Shown in pieces: positions 1 to 5,644 of a stretch of 12,019 nucleotides of DNA. The notes under the pieces are model-generated. The model worked only from the letters and a program-made list of their open reading frames with translations, had not been told where the DNA came from and did no database searches. The translations under genes and the position numbers were made by a program. The stretch's first letter is position 1. Each line of letters opens with the position of its first letter. The DNA is from Bacillota bacterium (GTDB lineage Bacteria; Bacillota; Clostridia; Tissierellales; Sedimentibacteraceae), in assembly GCA_023416855.1 (NCBI GenBank), contig JAEZGU010000152.1, forward strand, positions 1-12,019, in the 5' to 3' direction.

Positions 1-933
1 TGTACTCATATAGTAGATATAGATTTTAAGAAAATCAAAATGTATGTTGGTAACTATGACTTCTGGTATGAATCAAGTCAATTGATGCAATCTTTAATGA
101 GAGATCAAAATAGAAAAAGAGAAGATAAAATAAAGGATTTACAAAACTTTATTCAAAGATTCTCAGCTAATAAATCTAAATCAAAACAAGCAACATCAAG
201 AAGAAAGCTGCTTGAAAAGTTAGAGGTTGAAGAAATGCCGGCTTCATCCAGGAGATATCCATTTGTCAAGTTTACTCCGGATAGAGAAGTAGGTAATGAA
301 ATATTGACAGTAGAAGGCATATCTAAGAAAATAGACGGAATTGAAGTTCTAAAGGATATCTCATTCAGAGTAAACAGAGATGATAAAATATGCTTTATAG
401 GTGAAAATGAGCTTGCTCAAACAACATTGTTTAAAATTTTAGTTGGTGAAATGGAACCTGATACAGGAACAATTAAGTGGGGACAAACAATCACTAAATC
501 ATATTTTCCTAAGGACAACTCAGAATTCTTTGATGATGTTAAATTAAACCTTGTAGATTGGATGAGACAGTACTCAGAGGATCAATCAGAAAGCTTCTTA
601 AGAGGTTTCTTAGGCCGAATGTTGTTCTCCGGAGATGATGCTTTAAAACCTGCAAATGTGTTATCAGGAGGAGAGAGAGTGCGTTGTATGCTTTCAAGAA
701 TGATGCTTTCTGGCTCTAATGTTTTAGTGCTTGATCAGCCTACAAACCACTTGGATTTGGAATCAATAACTGCTTTGAACAATGGATTGATTGATTTTAA
801 AGAAATTGTGTTGTTTTCATCACATGACCATCAATTTATTCAAACTATTGCTAATAGAATTATAGAATTAACTGAAGATGGTATGATTGACAGAGCAATG
901 ACTTATGACGAATATTTAGAACGTAAAAAATAA
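1..933 (+). CDS. ABC-F family ATPase, YkpA/YbiT-like, C-terminal part (5' end outside window)
   Basis: The reading frame is open from base 1 to the TAA at 931-933 (310 codons), so the gene begins upstream and this is not a full protein; the ATG at 40 is an internal Met. ABC-F proteins are soluble tandem ATPases without membrane segments that act at the ribosome. The fragment holds the inter-domain linker, rich in Lys/Arg and helical (about residues 30-75), then the whole second ATPase domain: a Walker A region GENELAQTT (134-142), signature LSGGE (221-225), Walker B LVLDQPTNHLDL and H-switch SSHDH (273-277). The stretch FPKDNSEFF and the run LRGFLGRMLFSG are typical, as I recall, of the YkpA group in Firmicutes. 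Oddities: the Walker A lysine is Gln (codon 418-420) and the catalytic glutamate after Walker B is Gln (codon 736-738), so this domain probably hydrolyses ATP poorly or not at all. Family assignment is secure; target and phenotype are unknown. Confidence 0.93.
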   Translation, partial: CTHIVDIDFKKIKMYVGNYDFWYESSQLMQSLMRDQNRKREDKIKDLQNFIQRFSANKSKSKQATSRRKLLEKLEVEEMPASSRRYPFVKFTPDREVGNEILTVEGISKKIDGIEVLKDISFRVNRDDKICFIGENELAQTTLFKILVGEMEPDTGTIKWGQTITKSYFPKDNSEFFDDVKLNLVDWMRQYSEDQSESFLRGFLGRMLFSGDDALKPANVLSGGERVRCMLSRMMLSGSNVLVLDQPTNHLDLESITALNNGLIDFKEIVLFSSHDHQFIQTIANRIIELTEDGMIDRAMTYDEYLERKK

Positions 934-939
934 ATCCAA

Positions 940-1000
940 TTTTGGGGACGGTTCTTTTTGATTGATAAAAAATATCAATCAAAAAGAACCGTCCCCAAAA
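940..1000. repeat. Perfect 28-bp inverted repeat with 5-base loop (REP/MITE-like palindrome)
   Basis: The arms at 940-967 and 973-1000 are perfect reverse complements, separated by AAAAA at 968-972. The outer part reads TTTTGGGGACGGTTC. It starts 7 bases after the ABC-F stop codon, so the transcript would form a very stable hairpin at the 3' end. There is no T-run after it on the plus strand, so it is not a standard intrinsic terminator, though it could protect the mRNA 3' end. Perfect arms with no coding content suggest a recently arrived or conserved dispersed palindrome such as REP or MITE elements; from memory, GGGGACGGTTC palindromes recur in clostridial genomes, but I cannot check copy number here. 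Confidence 0.85.
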
Positions 1001-1058
1001 GTTGTTGGTAAAAAATAGAATTTTACCTTGAATTTTGAAGCTTTATACAAAAAAGTTA

Positions 1059-1087
1059 TTGACAAATAGTAATAATTGTGTTATTAT
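1059..1087 (+). promoter_or_regulatory. sigmaA-type promoter of the cold-shock gene
   Basis: A perfect -35 box TTGACA (1059-1064) is followed by a 17-base spacer and the -10 box TATTAT (1082-1087). TG at 1079-1080 forms an extended -10. A TATAAT also lies at 1085-1090, but it would need a 20-base spacer. Transcription would start near 1094, giving a leader of about 130 bases before the csp start, long for a small housekeeping gene but typical of cold-shock mRNAs. Confidence 0.8.
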
Positions 1088-1115
1088 AATAATGTATTAC
1101 AGAGTATTTATGGAT

Positions 1116-1183
1116 TTCACATGTTTTTAGATATTATATGTGGTTGCTGTATATATAATATGTAAAAGCGTGTGAATTTTTTT
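1116..1183 (+). promoter_or_regulatory. Leader hairpin of csp mRNA followed by T7: possible attenuator or RNA switch
   Basis: The outer helix pairs 1116-1129 with 1163-1176 (14 pairs, two of them G-U). After one G-G mismatch the inner helix pairs 1131-1139 with 1153-1161 (nine A-U pairs), and about three more pairs close a loop at 1143-1149. Seven T's follow directly (1177-1183), which is the layout of an intrinsic terminator, although the stem is almost all A-U. It lies about 20 bases after the predicted transcription start and about 40 before the start codon. It could be an attenuator, a stability element or a temperature-sensitive fold. Pairing was found by hand; no folding energy was calculated. 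Confidence 0.6.
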
Positions 1184-1224
1184 ATACAATGCAATATAAT
1201 TAATATTATTTTTAGGAGGTACTC

Positions 1225-1425
1225 ATGGCACAGGGTACAGTTAAATGGTTTAACTCAGAAAAAGGATTTGGATTTATCACTAAAGAAGATGGAAATGACG
1301 TATTTGTACATTTCTCAGCTATCCAAGGAGATGGATTCAAAACTTTAGAGGAAGGTCAAAAAGTTAGTTTTGATGTTACTCAAGGAAACAGAGGAGACCA
1401 AGCTGCTAACGTTACAAGAATATAA
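1225..1425 (+). CDS. Cold-shock protein, CspA family
   Basis: This 66-aa protein is a single cold-shock domain, a five-strand beta barrel that binds single-stranded RNA and DNA and loosens RNA structure. Both RNA-binding motifs are present: RNP1 KGFGFI (residues 13-18) and RNP2 VFVHF (26-30). The opening AQGTVKWFN and full length match the bacterial Csp family. The start is fixed by AGGAGG at 1215-1220, five bases before the ATG. The gene is alone in its transcript, with its own promoter, a structured leader and a strong terminator. Family and role are certain; which paralogue it is (CspA to CspL type) cannot be told, so no symbol is given. Confidence 0.97.
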   Translation: MAQGTVKWFNSEKGFGFITKEDGNDVFVHFSAIQGDGFKTLEEGQKVSFDVTQGNRGDQAANVTRI

Positions 1426-1439
1426 CAAGTAGCTAACAG

Positions 1440-1476
1440 AAAATCGGGAGTGTATGCTCCCGATTTTTATTTTTTT
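1440..1476 (+). terminator. Intrinsic terminator of csp
   Basis: An 11-bp perfect stem pairs 1440-1450 with 1457-1467 around the loop TGTATG, with a GGGAG/CTCCC core. A T-rich tail follows to 1476, broken by one A. Read on the minus strand it still gives the stem plus four T's, so it may also stop the converging opp transcript. Confidence 0.92.
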
Positions 1477-1516
1477 GTGAAGGTTGCTGAAAAAAGCCCC
1501 CCTGCTGTGTTACCGT

Positions 1517-1738
1517 TCAGCCGGTCAATAAAAATACTACTGCTGTCATTATTGTCATAAAAATAATTATGTAGGGCAGTATTAATGAAATAACAGCAAT
1601 AAACATTGCAAGTAAATCATACTTTTCAAGTTGTATATCATTATAAATTTCTTTCATGTTTATTATTTCTTCTTCAGTTAAATTTGCTTTTCTAATTTTC
1701 TTTAAATCTTCTTCTACACGTTTTTTTTCAAATATCAT
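1517..1738 (-). CDS. Small membrane protein of unknown function, last gene of opp operon
   Basis: This 73-aa protein matches no family I recognise. Residues 1-41 are highly charged and look helical, rich in Glu, Lys and Arg, possibly a short coiled coil. Residues 42-72 are continuously hydrophobic with one proline in the middle (SLILPYIII), fitting one long membrane helix or a tight hairpin of two. Its ATG overlaps the oppF stop in a TAATG, and GGAG lies about seven bases upstream inside the end of oppF, so translation is coupled and the frame is very likely real. Position suggests an accessory role with the transporter, or simply a rider on its mRNA. The basic, charged half is probably cytoplasmic. 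Confidence 0.72.
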   Translation of the reverse strand: MIFEKKRVEEDLKKIRKANLTEEEIINMKEIYNDIQLEKYDLLAMFIAVISLILPYIIIFMTIMTAVVFLLTG

Positions 1739-2724
1739 TAGAACACTCCATTTACTTTATGGCACATTGCGAAATGTCCAGGATTAATTTCTTTATATTT
1801 AGGGATTTCTTCCTTGCACACTGCATGAACATATGGACATCTGGTATTGAAACGACATCCCTTAGGTGGATTTGCAGGAGAAGGTATGTCGCCTTGAAGT
1901 ATTATTCTTTTTTCGTTCTGACGAAGTGTTGGGTCAAAAGAAGGTGCAGCTGACAATAATGCTTCAGTATACGGATGCAGTGGATTTGAAAATATCTGTT
2001 TTTTAGCTCCTTTTTCTACTATTTGTCCAAGATACATAACTGCAACTTCATCGCTTATAAATTTAACTACTGATAAATCGTGAGAGATGAACATATAAGT
2101 AAGCCCAAAATCTTCTTGTGCATCTTTTAATAAATTTATTATTTGTGATTGAATAGAAACATCCAATGCTGAAACAGCTTCGTCACAAACTACAAAATCC
2201 GGATTAACAGCCAAAGCTCTTGCTATACAAATTCGTTGCCGTTGTCCTCCTGAAAATTGGTGAGGATATCTATCTGCCTGTTCAGGGTACAATCCACATT
2301 TTGAAATAACTTCAATAGCTCTTTCTTTCATTTCTTTTTTATCTTTTACAACTTTGTGTTGAAGCATTGCTTCACCTACTATTTCATAAACAGGAAGTCG
2401 TGGATTTAAAGAAGAATAAGGGTCTTGAAATATTATTTGCATTTTGGTACGCATTTTTTTCATTTCTTTTTTATCCATTTCAAAAACACTTTTGCCTTCA
2501 TAAAAAACTTCACCTTCAGTAGGTAGTAGCAATCGTAAGATAGTTCTTCCTAATGTAGATTTTCCGCATCCTGATTCTCCTACTATTCCAAGAACTTGCC
2601 CCTTTTTAATATTGAAAGATACTCCGTCTACTGCTTTTACATTTCCTGTGGTATGTTTGATTAGACCTGATTTTATTGGGAAATACTTTTTTAAGTTGTT
2701 AACTGTAACTAAGTAGTTGTTCAT
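1738..2724 (-). CDS. oppF: Oligopeptide/dipeptide ABC transporter ATP-binding protein, OppF/DppF type
   Basis: This is one of two cytoplasmic ATPases that drive peptide import; it pairs with the OppD-like protein encoded just upstream. The 328-aa sequence shows Walker A GESGCGKST (49-57), Q-loop FQDPYSSLNP (99-108), signature FSGGQRQR (157-164), Walker B VVCDE (178-182), D-loop SALD and H-switch His215, so the site looks fully active. The C-terminal oligopeptide-transporter extension ends with four cysteines, Cys290, 296, 303 and 321, a pattern known to bind a 4Fe-4S cluster in some family members. The start ATG overlaps the oppD stop as ATGA, with AAGGAGGA upstream. OppF versus DppF naming cannot be decided from sequence, so the substrate (oligopeptide, dipeptide or another solute) is open. 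Confidence 0.93.
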   Translation of the reverse strand: MNNYLVTVNNLKKYFPIKSGLIKHTTGNVKAVDGVSFNIKKGQVLGIVGESGCGKSTLGRTILRLLLPTEGEVFYEGKSVFEMDKKEMKKMRTKMQIIFQDPYSSLNPRLPVYEIVGEAMLQHKVVKDKKEMKERAIEVISKCGLYPEQADRYPHQFSGGQRQRICIARALAVNPDFVVCDEAVSALDVSIQSQIINLLKDAQEDFGLTYMFISHDLSVVKFISDEVAVMYLGQIVEKGAKKQIFSNPLHPYTEALLSAAPSFDPTLRQNEKRIILQGDIPSPANPPKGCRFNTRCPYVHAVCKEEIPKYKEINPGHFAMCHKVNGVF

Positions 2725-3707
2725 TGTACTTCCTCCTTACTGTTGTAGAGCCAGCATGATATTTTATGTTCTTCGCTTATTGCATATTCAGTTGGAAATT
2801 TTCTTTTGCAAATATCCATTTTTTTATCACATCTTGGATGGAATGGACACCCTTCCGGAAGATTGATTAAATCAGGAACATTTCCTGAAATTACATTAAG
2901 TCTTAATTTTTCTGTGCTCATATCTGGCTTAGAGTTTATAAGTCCAATGGTGTAAGGATGTTTCGGATTTTTAAATATATCAAATGTAGAAGCTACTTCT
3001 ACTACTTTTCCTGCATACATAACCATGACACGGTCACTCATTTCTGATATTACTCCAAGGTCATGAGTTATAAAAATTATTGAAGCATTAATTTTATCCT
3101 TTAGTTCATTCATTAAATCTAATACCTGAGCCTGAATAGTTACATCCAATGCTGTTGTAGGTTCATCAGCTATTAAAAGCATAGGTTCACAGGCAAGAGC
3201 CATTGCAATCATTGCTCTTTGTCTCATTCCACCTGACAGAGCAAAAGGATAGTCATTAACAACTCTTTCGGGATTTGGTATTTTTACAAGCTCTAACATT
3301 CTAATACTTTCCTTATGAGCTTCAATTTTGGTCATTCCTCTATGTAGAATTAAAGCCTCACTAATTTGCCTACCTATTTTAAAAACGGGATTAAGTGAAG
3401 TCATAGGCTCTTGAAATATAAATGATATATCATTTCCTCGTATTTGTCTTATCCTTGTTTCAGAAACTTTAAGCATATCTTCACCATTAAAAAGTATTTC
3501 TCCTCCTACATATTTTCCCGGAGGTGTTTCTACTAAACGCACCAAAGACATACAAGTAATGCTTTTTCCACATCCGGATTCACCAACTATACCTAAGGTT
3601 TCACCTTCATTTACATAAAAACTCACATCATCCACAGCCTTAACGACACCTCTGTCCGAATAAAAATAAGTTTTTAGGTTATTAACTTTTAATAATTGTT
3701 TGTTCAT
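2721..3707 (-). CDS. oppD: Oligopeptide/dipeptide ABC transporter ATP-binding protein, OppD/DppD type
   Basis: This is the second ATPase of the importer, partner of the OppF-like protein. The 328-aa sequence has Walker A GESGCGKSI (42-50), Q-loop FQEPMTSLNP (98-107, the OppD form), signature LSGGMRQR (157-164), Walker B LLIADE (177-182), D-loop TALD and H-switch His215. The C-terminal extension carries Cys287, 293, 300 and 318 in the same C-x5-C-x6-C-x17-C spacing as its partner. Its ribosome binding site GAGGT lies across the oppC stop codon, so the two are tightly linked, and its own stop overlaps the oppF start by four bases. The LSGGM and FQEPMTSLNP forms separate OppD/DppD from OppF/DppF. 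Confidence 0.93.
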   Translation of the reverse strand: MNKQLLKVNNLKTYFYSDRGVVKAVDDVSFYVNEGETLGIVGESGCGKSITCMSLVRLVETPPGKYVGGEILFNGEDMLKVSETRIRQIRGNDISFIFQEPMTSLNPVFKIGRQISEALILHRGMTKIEAHKESIRMLELVKIPNPERVVNDYPFALSGGMRQRAMIAMALACEPMLLIADEPTTALDVTIQAQVLDLMNELKDKINASIIFITHDLGVISEMSDRVMVMYAGKVVEVASTFDIFKNPKHPYTIGLINSKPDMSTEKLRLNVISGNVPDLINLPEGCPFHPRCDKKMDICKRKFPTEYAISEEHKISCWLYNSKEEVQ

Positions 3708-3711
3708 AGCA

Positions 3712-4602
3712 CTACCTCTTCATTTTAGGGTCTATGGCATCTCGCATACCATCACCCAATATATTAAAGCACATTACAGAAATGAATATAGCTATGCCGG
3801 GTGGAATCCAGTACCACCATTTATATTGGATTATCAGCATGTTTCTTGCTTCTTGAATCATATTACCCCATGTAGGTGTTGGTGGAGAAACACCTAAACC
3901 AAGGAAGCTAAGAGATGTTTCTGTTAATATTACGCTTGCCATTCCAAGGGTTGCATAAACTATAACATAAGCTAATACATTTGGAAGGAGATGTCTGAAA
4001 ATTCTTCTTATATCACTTATACCAAGCGCTTCGCATGCTTCCATATATTCCATTTCTCGAAGAGTTAGTATCTGTCCTCTTACAATACGAGCTATGCTTG
4101 GCCAAAAAAGAATGGCTAATACAAAAATTAAATTTGGTATACTGTTTCCGAAAATTGATACAATGGTTATACATATTATCATGAAAGGAAATGACATGAA
4201 TACTTCTGCTATACGCATTATTATTGCATCTACTACACCTCCATAAAATCCGGCTATGCTACCCAAAACAACTCCTATGAAACACTCTATAAACACAACT
4301 GAAATTGCAATTCCAAGAGAAATTCTACCAGCATAAAAAAGCCTGGTAAACAAGTCCCTTCCAATTAAATCAGTCCCTAACAAATGTTGGGCATTTGGGC
4401 TTTGGTCTTTTCCGGCTAAGTTTGTTGTTTGTATTTCATATGGTGATATTATTGGAACAATAATGCATAATGCAATTACAATAGCAATAATGTAAAGACT
4501 TAACATCGCCATTCTATTTTTGCGAAGTCTGAATATAACTTCTCCCCAATAGGATTGATTTTTTAGATATATATTATTATCTTTTACCTTGTTGTTAACC
4601 AT
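3712..4602 (-). CDS. oppC: Peptide ABC transporter permease, OppC/DppC type
   Basis: This inner-membrane permease forms the channel together with the OppB-like protein. The 296-aa sequence has an N-terminal cytoplasmic tail (1-30), a first membrane helix (about 31-53), the OppC hallmark HLLGTDLIGRDLFTRL (73-88), and five further hydrophobic segments. The EAA loop that docks the ATPases is at about 188-208 (EACEALGISDIRRIFRHLLP). The end, LGDGMRDAIDPKMKR, is also typical of OppC/DppC. GAGGTGG before the ATG supports the start. It begins nine bases after the oppB stop, with no room for a separate promoter. Confidence 0.93.
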   Translation of the reverse strand: MVNNKVKDNNIYLKNQSYWGEVIFRLRKNRMAMLSLYIIAIVIALCIIVPIISPYEIQTTNLAGKDQSPNAQHLLGTDLIGRDLFTRLFYAGRISLGIAISVVFIECFIGVVLGSIAGFYGGVVDAIIMRIAEVFMSFPFMIICITIVSIFGNSIPNLIFVLAILFWPSIARIVRGQILTLREMEYMEACEALGISDIRRIFRHLLPNVLAYVIVYATLGMASVILTETSLSFLGLGVSPPTPTWGNMIQEARNMLIIQYKWWYWIPPGIAIFISVMCFNILGDGMRDAIDPKMKR

Positions 4603-4611
4603 AGTCCACCT

Positions 4612-5577
4612 CTAATCAAATCTAATTCTTGGATCTGCAATAGCATAAAGTATGTCAGCTACTAAAGCACCTATCAATGTTAGAATTGCAAGCATTGAGT
4701 TTATTCCAAGTATCAAGGGGTAATTTCTTTGCATTGCTGCTTCAACTGATATTTTTCCAAGACCCGGCAATGCAAAAATTGATTCTGTTACTACAGCACC
4801 TGACAAAAGGGAAGGTATCCAAAAACCAAGCAATGTAATAATTGGAATAATGCCATTTCTAAACGCATGGCGATAAATAACCGTTTTTTCCTTTAATCCC
4901 TTTGCTCTTGCTGTTCTTATATAATCTTGCTTAATAACTTCAAGCATACTTGAACGAGTATAGCGCATAAAACTTGCTACGGAATTTAATCCTAAGACTA
5001 TGCTGGGTAGCACAAGATGCCATGCCACATCTAAAATTTTATCAATAGGCTTATCCGACATCATCAATGGATCCTTAAGACCAAATAGAGGGAAAATCTG
5101 TACATCTACAGCGAATGCTTTTAATAGTATAAGACCGAAGAAAAAAGTAGGTATGCTTATACCAATAAATGATATAACAGTAAAAATATTATCTACAATG
5201 GTATATTGTTTTGTAGCACTGATAATCCCTGCAGGTACACCAATTAGAATTGATATACTTAATGATACTAAGGCGAGCAATAAAGTAGGACCAACATAAT
5301 TACCTATAACCTCTGTCACTGGCTTTTTATGTGTATTTGAATAACCAAGATTGCCTTGGGCTGCTTCTTGAACATAATTTACAAATCTTTCGTACCATGG
5401 TATGTCTAATCCTAATTTTTGAGCTAATTCAGCTTTTTGATCAGGCGTCATTCTTGGATGCATCATATTTGATACTGCTGTACCAGGGGCTTGTTCAAGG
5501 ATGAAAAATAATATAAATAAAATTCCTATAAAAACAGGAATCATTTGAAGAATACGTCTCAAGATATAGTTTTTCAT
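4612..5577 (-). CDS. oppB: Peptide ABC transporter permease, OppB/DppB type
   Basis: This 321-aa membrane protein is the second half of the translocation channel. It opens with a basic N-terminus and a membrane helix (about residues 9-29), has the large outer loop that includes a run typical of OppB (MTPDQKAELAQKLGLDIPWY), then five more hydrophobic segments and an EAA loop around TARAKGLKEKTVIYRHAFRN. It ends in ADPRIRFD, the usual DppB/OppB terminus. I start it at the ATG at 5575-5577; the GTG three codons upstream (5584-5586) lies within the Shine-Dalgarno sequence GAGGTGG and is unlikely to be used. A stem-loop separates it from oppA, while it is tightly packed with oppC. Confidence 0.93.
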   Translation of the reverse strand: MKNYILRRILQMIPVFIGILFILFFILEQAPGTAVSNMMHPRMTPDQKAELAQKLGLDIPWYERFVNYVQEAAQGNLGYSNTHKKPVTEVIGNYVGPTLLLALVSLSISILIGVPAGIISATKQYTIVDNIFTVISFIGISIPTFFFGLILLKAFAVDVQIFPLFGLKDPLMMSDKPIDKILDVAWHLVLPSIVLGLNSVASFMRYTRSSMLEVIKQDYIRTARAKGLKEKTVIYRHAFRNGIIPIITLLGFWIPSLLSGAVVTESIFALPGLGKISVEAAMQRNYPLILGINSMLAILTLIGALVADILYAIADPRIRFD

Positions 5578-5581
5578 AAAA

Positions 5582-5589
5582 ACCACCTC
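5582..5589 (-). promoter_or_regulatory. Ribosome binding site that decides the oppB start
   Basis: Read on the minus strand, AGAGGTGG is followed by TTTTT and then ATG (5577). The GTG alternative (5584-5586) is part of this purine-rich site and has no separate binding site of its own, so the ATG is favoured. Confidence 0.75.
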
Positions 5590-5614
5590 TTCCTTTATTA
5601 TTTCTATAGCCTAA

Positions 5615-5633
5615 GGGCAGGTTTTACCTGCCC
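5615..5633 (-). promoter_or_regulatory. Intercistronic stem-loop between oppA and oppB
   Basis: GGGCAGGT (5615-5622) pairs perfectly with ACCTGCCC (5626-5633) around a three-base loop. On the minus strand no T-run follows, so it should not be a strong terminator. Such hairpins after binding-protein genes are known to block 3'-5' decay and let the binding protein be made in excess over the permeases; that role here is an inference. Confidence 0.75.
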
Positions 5634-5644
5634 AGTTTATAATA

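Noticed and set aside
1759..1953. Plus-strand open frame inside oppF
   Set aside because: Antisense shadow of a strongly conserved ATPase gene, Cys/Arg/Trp-rich translation and no RBS. The same holds for the plus-strand frames at 3700-3897 and 5000-5299 and those antisense to murC.
5578..5586. GTG start for oppB adding three residues
   Set aside because: The GTG lies within the Shine-Dalgarno sequence for the ATG at 5577.
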